Shown here in pieces: positions 51,085-58,493 of a stretch of 64,000 nt of DNA. Within the stretch, counting starts at the first letter, position 1, and the number at the start of each line of letters is the position of its first letter. The translations under genes were made by a program, and so were the position numbers. The stretch is from Nitrospira sp. (GTDB lineage Bacteria; Nitrospirota; Nitrospiria; Nitrospirales; Nitrospiraceae), in NCBI GenBank assembly GCA_024760525.1, contig CP060499.1, forward strand, positions 310,001 through 374,000, written 5' to 3'. The notes beneath the pieces are model-generated. The model did not search any database. It had not been told where the DNA came from and saw nothing but the letters and a program-made list of their open reading frames with translations.

Positions 51085-51254
51085 TTCGGCAATCGATCAG
51101 GCTTGCAACCTCAGCTTATCCGCTCGTCAACAACAGGACAGAGGGTAACGTGACGAAGACAGTTCCTGGGCCAAAGTCCCTCCCATTAGACACTGGGTAG
51201 CTCAATGGCTTAGGGTGATCTGAGAGTCCACACCCCTAAACGAGGAGTAGGCCC

Positions 51255-51356
51255 ATGGCCGGAATGTTTGGCGCTCATCCTCCGCTCATGCTGATCGCCA
51301 TTGCCATCGTCATGATAGCGATTGTGGTATTCGCGCTGATGACGGCAGGTTACTAG
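51255..51356 (+). CDS. 33-residue single-helix membrane microprotein
   Basis: ATG at 51255 with GAGGAG 7 nt upstream. The product is MAGMFGAHPPLMLIAIAI followed by VMIAIVVFALMTAGY and a stop. A single hydrophobic helix of about 20 residues follows a short polar N-terminus with HPPL, the same four residues that occur near the C-terminus of family P proteins (VFHPPLT). It may be a bona fide microprotein; no family known. Confidence 0.5.
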   Translation: MAGMFGAHPPLMLIAIAIVMIAIVVFALMTAGY

Positions 51357-51407
51357 GTTGGGTCAGTCTGATGCCGACGGTGTCAACGACAGCGATGTTG
51401 ATCGACT

Positions 51408-51520
51408 TTAGGTTTCTTCTCGGCCTCCGATCTTCACGATGAAGACGGACAGTTTCTTATCGTTGATCGTGTAGATATGCGGTAAGAGCCTGGCCGAATG
51501 CGATCAAGGCCATCCTCGCA
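51408..51520 (-). pseudogene. RelE-type toxin fragment
   Basis: Read leftward: GLDRIRPGSYRI, a one-base gap, then YTINDKKLSVFIVKIGGREET and TAA at 51408. This is the core and end of a RelE/ParE-family RNA endonuclease (usual pattern R-x-R-x-G-x-Y-R-x-x-Y). The N-terminal half and any antitoxin are missing, and the catalytic region is split by a frameshift. A remnant of a lost toxin-antitoxin unit. Confidence 0.6.
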
Positions 51521-51670
51521 TTCATCTTCTCCACACCATCTCGACGGAGGGCGAGTAGGGTGGTGAGGAGTATGCAGAGGGCCCACCTAAGGTCCTTCCT
51601 AGTAGGGAGTGTGCGGTTTACTCGCTACAATCGCTTCGATGTGATCTGGGATACAGCGGCGAGGAGTCTC

Positions 51671-52003
51671 ATGCGTCGAGTTTTTGCCAGCCTAGTGCTG
51701 TGCGGTGGTCTGATACTCGTGGGTACCGCGTTCGCTGAGGACGAGCAGATCCTGCTGCGGTTATCCGCGAAAGGCACCCAAATGTCGGGCCTCTTCACCG
51801 CCAAGGATCACTGGGAGGTGCGTTGGAAGGGTGACGAAGGGCTCTCTATCCTAACGTTCGACCGCGAAGGCAATCGCATCGCAGCGATTGCCTATGCAGA
51901 GCACGGCGGAGGCGGGAGCGCTTCACAAGAACAGGGCGGGACGTACTCGCTCAAGGTTATCAGCGAGGGAGCATGGACCGTGACGGTCGTGCAACGACCA
52001 TGA
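51671..52003 (+). CDS. Small secreted protein
   Basis: 110 residues. A signal peptide (VFASLVLCGGLILVGTAFA) and then a compact beta-rich domain: ILLRLSAKGTQMSGLFTAKDHWEVRWKGDEGLSILTFDREGNRIAAIAYAEHGGGGSASQ, ending YSLKVISEGAWTVTVVQRP. The pattern of short strands suggests an immunoglobulin-like or C2-type periplasmic domain. ATG at 51671 follows GAGGAG; the longer reading from 51560 lacks a signal at its start. Unknown role. Confidence 0.7.
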   Translation: MRRVFASLVLCGGLILVGTAFAEDEQILLRLSAKGTQMSGLFTAKDHWEVRWKGDEGLSILTFDREGNRIAAIAYAEHGGGGSASQEQGGTYSLKVISEGAWTVTVVQRP

Positions 52004-52474
52004 GCATGCTATTTTTTGGAATGGCTGCCTGGACGTGCGTCGAGTAGTACAGCGAAACAGACCGGAATGCTTTAAGAGCGATAAGGTCGTATGCCTGCAT
52101 CGGAATCCGAGAATTCAAGAATATCCAACGGGGACTTTCCTTGAAGATCGTTGCAAGCCATCACCTGGTATCCATTGAGATACGACAGGTATCTGAGCAG
52201 ATACCATGAGAGGATTCGTAGAACACCAGTGGGACGCACGAATTCACGGCGCCAACCTATCGTCGGCTGCGTGTACGGACGATTGCGCTGTTGATCAATC
52301 AACAGCGGCACCGCATCCTCTGCTGAACCAGCAGCTGCGAACGCACCGCCTGTTCGACAAGGGCATCTCTACGCACGTACTACTGTGACCATTCCATTTT
52401 GGCGAGTGGCATAACTTCTGCAATTTGGGAGTCTCAGGTGAACACGTTCCAGACATCGACCAGCAGGAGGGATT
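52004..52474. other. Intergenic region, no gene supported
   Basis: 471 bp. Short frames occur on both strands (for example 52072-52311 leftward and 52206-52388 rightward) but have no SD and no family-like sequence. The last bases include the AGGAGG of the following gene. Probably decayed sequence between duplicated modules. Confidence 0.35.
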
Positions 52475-52765
52475 ATGACGAATCCTGGCGGTAGTGAATC
52501 GGGAAACATTCGAATCATACAGCAGTATCTTGAAAGGTGGTTCCGTGATGTCATTCCGGGCACATACACTGAGCGCTTCGTCTATCACGATGGCGCGCAG
52601 ACTTCAGAACTCGCGCTCGACCGTGAATTCGTCAACGATCTCCCCCCGGAGAACCTCAAGGAGTATATGGAACATACAGTGCTCCCCACGCTCCGCGCGA
52701 GTCCTGGAAAGATCATTCGAGCAGGGACCGACGGCCTCAGTGTCCGTGCAAGACAGGCGCACTGA
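52475..52765 (+). CDS. Family X small protein, copy 2
   Basis: 96 residues. Similar to the gene at 49419: helix NIRIIQQYLERWFRDVI, strand RFVYHDGAQTSELALDREFVNDLPPENLKEYMEHTVLP, and end AGTDGLSV. The alignable core covers about 65 residues. ATG at 52475 has CAGGAGGGATT upstream. It is followed 29 bp later by a single-domain family Y gene, so X and Y travel together. Confidence 0.7.
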   Translation: MTNPGGSESGNIRIIQQYLERWFRDVIPGTYTERFVYHDGAQTSELALDREFVNDLPPENLKEYMEHTVLPTLRASPGKIIRAGTDGLSVRARQAH

Positions 52766-52794
52766 CCAACTGCCGGCGGGACGGAAGGAGGCTC

Positions 52795-53190
52795 ATGTTC
52801 AAGGGATGGGCGGAGACTCGAGAAACGACAATGCCGGACTATAAGGATCGCAGCATCCAGTTGGTTCCCAGGCGTCAAACAGATGGGACTTGGCATTGCG
52901 AGTATCGCATTATTGAATTCCGACAAACCTGTTGGAGGTATCACGCAGGGCGCCCTGAAGGCGGATTCCCTTCCCGCGAAGAGGCCATAGATGCAGCCCT
53001 GAAGGAAGCGAAACCTATCGTCGATTCACTCGAGCCCCCTGCAGAGGTTTCATGGGCCGAATCCGGCTCGCTTCTGGGAGCATACGGGGTCAGGGTGAAA
53101 AGACTGACTGCCTCCTTCGCGCAGTCGTTGGTCTGCTTCGGCACAAGTGTCCCGCGCAGAGTGTTCTTCCTCCCGAATTGGCGCAAATAG
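52795..53190 (+). CDS. Family Y protein with one repeat domain
   Basis: 131 residues. The family Y unit is RSIQLVPRRQTDGTWHCEYRIIE, then GGFPSREEAIDAALKEAKPIVDSL, with Trp, Cys and Tyr conserved. The N-terminal 20 and C-terminal 50 residues have no match in the other copies; the C-terminal part (VRVKRLTASFAQSLVCFG) may derive from read-through into formerly non-coding DNA. ATG at 52795 is preceded by GGAAGGAGG. Confidence 0.65.
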   Translation: MFKGWAETRETTMPDYKDRSIQLVPRRQTDGTWHCEYRIIEFRQTCWRYHAGRPEGGFPSREEAIDAALKEAKPIVDSLEPPAEVSWAESGSLLGAYGVRVKRLTASFAQSLVCFGTSVPRRVFFLPNWRK

Positions 53191-53626
53191 CGGGCACCAT
53201 CGCCGGCTCCATTTGCGTCTGACTTCTTCACTGCTCAAAAGGGCTGCAGACATTCTAGGATAAAGTCATGCAGCGGCTTCTGTGACCCGGATAATTGCGC
53301 GAACACGCGTTGTAGCAGCGGTAGGTCCCTTATTCGCAAACTCGGCTTCCGTATGATACACTTCATCCGTCGAGCAGTGATCCTCGCGCTCTTTCCTTCC
53401 TCGTGTCGTCCTTGTGCGATCGAATAATTGGTTGCAGTAGAGTGGTCGGGCAAAGGCCTTTGTCTCAGTCATCGAGTCCTGCATTGAACTGTAGTATCGG
53501 ATGCAAGCTCAGCAGGCCACATCACGACGAACGCAACTTGGGAGAAGCCTCTCTGAACGCGAAGATCGTAGCTAAGAACATGATTGACCATGTGCAAGGT
53601 AATACATTTCGTACGAGAGATAAGTC
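53191..53626. other. Intergenic region, no gene supported
   Basis: 436 bp. A leftward frame at 53266-53484 reads AEFANKGPTAATTRVRAII near its end, which looks protein-like, but it lacks an SD and matches nothing I know. Otherwise nothing seen. Confidence 0.3.
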
Positions 53627-53893
53627 ATGAGTACCACGTGGTGGTCAAAGCCCTCGCACCGACGGAAAGCACGCATTCGTAGAACGAGGATACGCTGGGA
53701 TCTTCTGGGACTGCAGGATTCGGCCGGAACCTCGTCCGTACCGTCGATTGAGGATGTTCGCCGCCAAATTATCTCCGCCTCAAGCCATGGGCTGAGCCCC
53801 GATACACTCGCTCGTGGTCTGGCAAACGACTCTCTCCGTACATCAGTTCCGAAGGCAACTCGGGCATCTCGAACGCGCGGGACCCGTTCCTAG
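53627..53893 (+). CDS. Small basic hypothetical protein
   Basis: 88-residue frame, very rich in Arg/Ser (HRRKARIRRTRIRWDLLGL), with a central part SIEDVRRQIISASSHGLSPDTLARGL that could be a short helical domain. No strong SD; the ATG is preceded by GAGATAAGTC. It may be a real small protein or a chance frame. Confidence 0.35.
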   Translation: MSTTWWSKPSHRRKARIRRTRIRWDLLGLQDSAGTSSVPSIEDVRRQIISASSHGLSPDTLARGLANDSLRTSVPKATRASRTRGTRS

Positions 53894-53935
53894 AACGCCT
53901 CGTGGCTTACGACGCTGTATCGGAAGGAGGACATC

Positions 53936-54124
53936 ATCGGAGGACCAGGAAAAACTACCAGCGGCAAACGTGAACGCGAACGCGCACGTCAACAGAAGCA
54001 GCGGACGAAGGAGGAGCGGCGCGCGCAACGTCAGGCCAACAAAGTAAACCGGAGCCCGACGGTCGAGGGGGAAGATCCGGATCTCGCGGGGTTGCGCTGG
54101 GGGCCTCAACCGCCCGCGTACTGA
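53936..54124 (+). CDS. Small basic protein with apparent ATC start
   Basis: 62 residues: (M)GGPGKTTSGKRERERARQQK, then KQRTKEERRAQRQANK and the end GEDPDLAGLRWGPQPP. PGKTT-x-x-KR at the N-terminus and a C-terminal GEDPDIAGI-x-x-GPQP are features I recognise from a widespread small hypothetical family. The first conserved codons directly follow ATC (53936), which lies 5 nt after GGAAGGAGG. No ATG, GTG or TTG is in frame nearby, and the codon before is also ATC. Either a non-canonical start is used or the ATG was lost by mutation. Confidence 0.65.
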   Translation: MGGPGKTTSGKRERERARQQKQRTKEERRAQRQANKVNRSPTVEGEDPDLAGLRWGPQPPAY

Positions 54125-54514
54125 CGCGCGGTATATCCGTGAGCGCTTCTCTGCCCTTGCGAACTGTTCGGTCGCGAGTCACCAGACATCATTCCTGACC
54201 TCTCACCAAAGAGATCATTCGATGCAACGGACATTTCTAGAGTGGCTGGATGATTGATGGACCCATCTCGTTATTTTCTCCGTGTACCTTTCTGAGCTCA
54301 TAGTCTCTTAGTCCCTCAGACTCCTCCCGGGCCGCCCGTCACAGGTCACCTCTCATAAATCCATAGGATTCGGATGTCACTCTGACCACGCTGTGCCTTT
54401 CCCATAATCCAACATGGCATGACGGCTCGCTGCTCTCCTCCCTATGTCCTTTCCTAGTACGCCGGCCCGCGAGGTCCACTATGCTCGCTGAAAATCCTTC
54501 ACAAGGAGACAAGT
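54125..54514. other. Intergenic region, nothing recognised
   Basis: 390 bp with no protein-like frame. Pyrimidine-rich stretches (CTCTCACC, CTCCTCCC) occur. The 3' end contains AAGGAGA, the ribosome site for the gene at 54515. Confidence 0.35.
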
Positions 54515-54868
54515 ATGCGACGACGGAACCATCTTCTCTATGTGCTCATGCTTGCGATCAGCGTGGCGGGGTTCAGTTCACGTGCGGAAGGGTCGCTGGG
54601 ACCATACGAAGCGAAGGGTGCCGAGCTCAATCACAAACAAATGCCTCAGCAGGCGAGCGACGATTCGTCCCGGCTGGACACTCAACAGCAAGGAGCTGGA
54701 GACGTATTCGAAAAGGTGAATTCTAAGGCCCTACGCAAAAGCCCAGTCGTGTCTCCGTCGAGAGAACAGCGTAATCCTGAAGGAAAAGTACGGTTCAGGG
54801 CGCGGGGGCAGGCACCAGCGCCACAGAGCCCTTCCAGAGTGAGCGGTGATCCAGAGCCTGCTCCGTGA
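54515..54868 (+). CDS. Secreted hydrophilic protein
   Basis: 117 residues. Signal peptide (LLYVLMLAISVAGFSSRAEG) followed by a low-complexity, hydrophilic chain rich in Gln, Ser, Arg and Pro (MPQQASDDSSRLDTQQQ, then QAPAPQSPSR). Probably disordered in the periplasm. ATG at 54515 is 6 nt after AAGGAGAC. Unknown role. Confidence 0.6.
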   Translation: MRRRNHLLYVLMLAISVAGFSSRAEGSLGPYEAKGAELNHKQMPQQASDDSSRLDTQQQGAGDVFEKVNSKALRKSPVVSPSREQRNPEGKVRFRARGQAPAPQSPSRVSGDPEPAP

Positions 54869-55376
54869 CTCACTGGGATTGTTACTAGGTTCACACTAAG
54901 AGATCATTGACTAGAATGACGGTCGTACTCTCCTACTGCTCAGCATGCGGAGGTCTCGATGGCCATTGCACCAGTCAAGCAGCTATTCCCTCAACGACAG
55001 CACTGCGACCCACAGAGGTCCACAGGGGCTCAAGGGTTCTACTCTGACAGAACCAGCGAGAGAATCAGGATGGCACATCTGTTCATGGGCGTGCTCAAAT
55101 GCTTTGTCCCTCGTATCAAAATATGATGGGAGATGCGCTCGGATGAAAGCGAGGCGCACTTAGCTTTCGTCAAGTTGTGATCGACTCCTCATTCTGTTCG
55201 GACTCCGCCCATGAGGGCCGAGAACATCACCGCGACATTTGTTGATCGGTGATTCCCCTACACATGGCCCCATCGCATCTCGGGAAGCCGCTCCCCTACG
55301 CTCTCGTTCCATTGAGAATGCCTGTGAACGGGATATTCTTGGTGAATATTTTCTTCTATCCAGATATATATCAGGT
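54869..55376. other. Intergenic region upstream of family P copy 2
   Basis: 508 bp. The frame 54945-55163 lacks SD and family residues. The in-frame region from 55239 upstream of the family P copy 2 gene is open but does not resemble the other copies. No RNA or repeat recognised. Confidence 0.35.
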
Positions 55377-55658
55377 GTGAAGACCCTGACGTCGATTGGT
55401 CAGAGAACGAGTTCAAGGTGGATCGCACTCTTTCTCTGTGTCTGTGTGCTGGCACAGGTGGTCGGCATGCCGATGACTCTCCTGAGTCTGTTGACGACCT
55501 CCGATGTGCTCGCGGAATCAGGTTCCGAAGATCCCTCGATGCTTCCCCAAGTGCCTGAACTCCGTCCCTTCAGCGCCCTAGGCCTCCGTGCCGACGGACA
55601 TACGATTCCCCATCTGCCGGTGTTGGCGGCGTCCGTCTTCCATCCGCCCTTGACCTAA
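55377..55658 (+). CDS. Family P small exported protein, copy 2
   Basis: 93 residues from a GTG at 55377, the same length as copy 1. Helix WIALFLCVCVLAQVVGMPMT, then LLSLLTTSDVLAESGSEDPS, the VPELRP motif, and LPVLAASVFHPPLT at the end. The DNA after the stop (ACCTAATCTCACTC) is the same as after copies 1 and 3, so the duplication covers flanking bases. A receiver protein (55822) follows 163 bp downstream, as for copy 3. Start codon chosen by comparison; an open frame extends to 55239. Confidence 0.7.
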   Translation: MKTLTSIGQRTSSRWIALFLCVCVLAQVVGMPMTLLSLLTTSDVLAESGSEDPSMLPQVPELRPFSALGLRADGHTIPHLPVLAASVFHPPLT

Positions 55659-55821
55659 TCTCACTCCGCACAAGAGGTGTCTCGGCGACCGGGCTCCTGG
55701 CCGTGACGATCCCGCCATGTTCGATGCGCTCAGGGTCGAGATGAAGGGCCTTGCGAGCGGCGATCAACAGGCCGTCACTCGGGCAACGGTCGGGGCTTCA
55801 AATTATCAAGTGAGGTGCATT

Positions 55822-56229
55822 ATGCAGCGAGTGCTCGTGATTGAAGATGATCCCGACGTACGGCGCCATGTTCAAGAAGCGCTCGAAGGTGCGGGCCACC
55901 GTGTCCTGACAGTTGCTGACGGACGCGAAGGGCTCCGCCTTTTTCGTGAGGAACCCGTGAATCTCGTATTGGTTGAACTCCGCACCCCGGGTATGGACGG
56001 ATTGGATTTGATTCGAATGCTCCACCAGACCCATCTGAGGGCGAAGATTATCGCCATGGCCGGAGGTCTCGGGGATTGGGAGCATCTCGCGGTGTATCAA
56101 GGCGCTCATGCGACGCTCCAGAAACCATTCAGTCGACAGGAACTCTTGGAGGTCGTGCGCGCGCAACTGGCGTCATCGCGTCCTGTCGGTGTGAGAGGCA
56201 ACCACGTTGAGGAGAAACGATACGAATGA
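55822..56229 (+). CDS. Receiver protein with altered phosphorylation site
   Basis: 135-residue receiver-only protein, close paralogue of 57462. Acidic residues in VLVIEDDPDVRRH and Lys in TLQKPFS are kept. The phospho-acceptor position 52 is Glu (LVLVELRTPGMDG) instead of Asp, and the switch Ser/Thr at position 80 is Ala (IIAMAGG). Glu can mimic phosphorylation, so this may be a constitutively active or a non-signalling pseudo-receiver. ATG at 55822; its TGA overlaps the next ATG (ATGA) at 56226. It follows family P copy 2. Confidence 0.88.
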   Translation: MQRVLVIEDDPDVRRHVQEALEGAGHRVLTVADGREGLRLFREEPVNLVLVELRTPGMDGLDLIRMLHQTHLRAKIIAMAGGLGDWEHLAVYQGAHATLQKPFSRQELLEVVRAQLASSRPVGVRGNHVEEKRYE

Positions 56230-56657
56230 GATGCTTACTCGCACTGCTCGTGATTCTGACTTCCCCTGTTTTCGCGATGGCGGGTGAACAGGACAAACTG
56301 CTCAGCCTCGTGGCGGACTACGCCGACCATAAGCAACGGGTTCAAGACTTTCGAGCGGCGAGGGGAAAGGGTTCTTCACGCGACACTGGACAACTGATTG
56401 AACTCAAGCGGGAGCTGCTCATGGCCATCAAGGCCGTCGATGAGTATCGGGCACGACTCCTTCGAAGTCGCCAAGAGGTCGTCGCACATGATGTGCCGCT
56501 TGCACTCAAATATGCCTACCTTGCGATGTTTCATGTCATCTCGATGGAGTTAGATCACACGCTGTATCGGTCCGATTTGGCTCTCGCGCTGTCCGAGAAG
56601 TACGTCGACATCTGGCTGGCAGTTGATCCATCGATTCCCGTGATGGCTGCTCCCTAG
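56226..56657 (+). CDS. Small secreted helical protein
   Basis: 143 residues. Signal peptide (CLLALLVILTSPVFAMAG), then helices with charged faces: LLSLVADYADHKQRVQDFRAARG, LIELKRELLMAIKAVDEYRARLL and LKYAYLAMFHVISMELDHTLYRS. It overlaps the receiver gene by 4 bp (ATGA), so the two are co-translated. Four-helix periplasmic proteins next to receivers can be sensory partners, but nothing here proves that. Confidence 0.7.
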   Translation: MRCLLALLVILTSPVFAMAGEQDKLLSLVADYADHKQRVQDFRAARGKGSSRDTGQLIELKRELLMAIKAVDEYRARLLRSRQEVVAHDVPLALKYAYLAMFHVISMELDHTLYRSDLALALSEKYVDIWLAVDPSIPVMAAP

Positions 56658-56992
56658 CAACGTCACGTGGCGATTGAGGTTCAGTCACAGGACAGCTGGT
56701 GCTCACGTGGTGTCTGGATGTACATATTATGATTGGTCCATGCCGAACGAGTCGTGATTTTGGCGAGGCCGTCTTCTTTGCGGTGACTGCGGGCTTCCCC
56801 ATGTTCGACATTGAATTGAGTCGCCAGAATCGCGGCAGAATGGCCGCCTCTTGACTTGCCATCCTTCATGAGATAAACGGTAATTCGTCGTAACAATTGA
56901 ATCTTCGACAGCCTGTCAGGGTGCTCTCTGCTGATATTGTCTCTGCATTGACCCTCTTGCACGAGAGCCCTCCACCGAGAAAAACAAACGAC
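56658..56992. other. Intergenic region upstream of family P copy 3
   Basis: 335 bp without a supported gene. A frame open from 56897 joins the family P copy 3 coding region, but its first 32 codons have no counterpart in the other copies. No repeat or RNA seen. Confidence 0.35.
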
Positions 56993-57289
56993 GTGTTACG
57001 GACCATCAGCGGCGCGACAGACTTCATCGATCCTTCACGGATTGCCGTGTGCCTCATCCTCCTTCTCTGTGTCTGTGTGCTCGCGCAGATGCTCGGTGCC
57101 CCGGTGACTCTGCTCAGTCTGTTGACAACCTCAGACATGCTTGCCGGATCGGTTTCGGAGGATTTCTCGGTACTTCCTCCAGTACCTGAACTCCATCCAT
57201 TCAGCGCCCTGCGTCTCCGTGTCGATAGGCATCCAGTTCCCCACCTGCCTGTATTGGCCACCTCGGTCTTCCATCCGCCCCTGACCTAA
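56993..57289 (+). CDS. Family P small exported protein, copy 3
   Basis: About 98 residues from a GTG at 56993. Helix IAVCLILLLCVCVLAQMLG, then PVTLLSLLTTSDMLAGSVSED, VLPPVPELHPFSALRLRVDRH and LPVLATSVFHPPLT. It is closest to copy 2 (LLCVCVLAQ, TLLSLLTTSD, HPFSAL versus RPFSAL). A receiver gene (57462) follows 172 bp downstream. The product could be an anchored periplasmic peptide or a secreted propeptide with a conserved C-terminus. Confidence 0.7.
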   Translation: MLRTISGATDFIDPSRIAVCLILLLCVCVLAQMLGAPVTLLSLLTTSDMLAGSVSEDFSVLPPVPELHPFSALRLRVDRHPVPHLPVLATSVFHPPLT

Positions 57290-57461
57290 TCTCACTCTGA
57301 TCTCCATGTGCATCGGTCATCGGGCCTCTGGCCGGAGAGGGTACCGCCATGTCCGGTGTTCTCATGTGTGCGAGATTGAGGGCTTCGCGAGCGGCGATCG
57401 ATCTGCCGCTGCAGCCGAGGGATTGACCGGTCGGCCTTCAGACCGTGAAAAGGGGTCTATC

Positions 57462-57851
57462 ATGCAGAGACTGCTCGTGATTGAAGACGAACCAGAAGTA
57501 CGACGACATGTTCAACAGGCCTTGGAAATTGAGGGCTATTCTGTCCTGACAGCCGCCGATGGATACGAAGGGCTCCGTCTCTTGCGTGAAGAACCTGTCG
57601 ATCTCGTGCTCGTCGATCTCCTTATGCCCGGGATGGACGGTTTGGAACTGATCAGGCAACTCCGCTGCACCAGCCTTACTGCCAAGATTATCGCCATGTC
57701 CGGCGGAATCGGGGACTGGAACTATCTCCAAGTCGCCGCGTATCTGGGAGCCCAGATGACGCTCCAAAAGCCATTCAGTCGGCAGACGTTGCTGGATGTC
57801 GTGCGGGCACAGTTGTCGCCGGATTCAGGGTGCAAGGGCGGCCACAGCTAG
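57462..57851 (+). CDS. Receiver-only response regulator
   Basis: 129 residues. Full set of receiver residues: acidic pair in LLVIEDEPEVRRH, Asp52 in LVLVDLLMPGMDGLELI, Ser80 in IIAMSGG, Lys103 in TLQKPFS. Close paralogue of the altered receiver at 55822, including the unusual insert GIGDWNYLQ after SGG. No output domain and no kinase adjacent. ATG at 57462; the open frame back to 57306 is not conserved. It follows family P copy 3. Confidence 0.92.
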   Translation: MQRLLVIEDEPEVRRHVQQALEIEGYSVLTAADGYEGLRLLREEPVDLVLVDLLMPGMDGLELIRQLRCTSLTAKIIAMSGGIGDWNYLQVAAYLGAQMTLQKPFSRQTLLDVVRAQLSPDSGCKGGHS

Positions 57852-58067
57852 GGAGCGACCTCGCGAGTTGCAACCTTCAAAACTCTCGAAGTGGTATCTC
57901 GGACGGCTTGGACAGTGAGCCACTCCATGAGGCGAGTAAAACCAGCGGCTGGATATCAAGAGTTTGCAAAAGAACCGGCTGGGAGCGAGTATGTGGAAAG
58001 CGTCTAGCGAGGCGGCCCTCATTCGAGGATCCGCGCATCCATCCACTGCCGGCCGGAAGGAGGAGAT

Positions 58068-58493
58068 ATGAAATGTCCCGACTGTTTGACGGAAAACGAT
58101 GTCTCTGCCACGAAATGTTCGGTGTGTGCGCATCCATTTGCCCCACAGCCGGTTCGGCCTGTGGTGTACACCAGTTTCTACGGGGGGTATTTTGCCTTTC
58201 GCGAATTGGTGACTCCACATCTCATTAAGGTGGTGTATATCGTGGGAGCCTGCTTCATCACTGCGGCGGGAGTCATATCGATCCTGTCACCCGAAACGTT
58301 GAGCGGGGGGTATGAGGCGGACCCGATCCTCACCCGCTTTGGAGGGATCATGGTGTTACTGGTGGGGAATCTGGTGTGGCGGATGATGTGCGAAGGCGCC
58401 ATCCTGCTCTTTAGCCTCCATGAGATCCTTGTCAGCCTCGACACTCGGGCCAGGGTCATGATGGCTCGGCTTCAACAGACCTCGAGCGTCTGA
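58068..58493 (+). CDS. Zinc-ribbon membrane protein with DUF4282 domain
   Basis: 141 residues. The N-terminal zinc ribbon has two CxxC pairs (KCPDCLTEN and KCSVCAHPF) in the first 24 residues. Two transmembrane helices (LIKVVYIVGACFITAAGVISIL and FGGIMVLLVGNLVWRMMCEG) follow, with the end EGAILLFSLHEILVSLDTRARVM. The second part matches the DUF4282 layout. ATG at 58068 follows GGAGGAGAT. Its stop overlaps the antiporter start (TGATG), so the two are co-translated and may act together in the membrane. Confidence 0.8.
   Translation: MKCPDCLTENDVSATKCSVCAHPFAPQPVRPVVYTSFYGGYFAFRELVTPHLIKVVYIVGACFITAAGVISILSPETLSGGYEADPILTRFGGIMVLLVGNLVWRMMCEGAILLFSLHEILVSLDTRARVMMARLQQTSSV

Noticed and set aside
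51190..51240. tRNA-like stretch (GGGTAGCTCAATGGCTTAGGGTG)
   Set aside because: It resembles a D arm, but there is no anticodon arm, T arm or acceptor pairing downstream.
54945..55163. Possible 72-residue gene
   Set aside because: No SD, no hydrophobic or domain-like pattern, low-complexity Ser/Arg composition.
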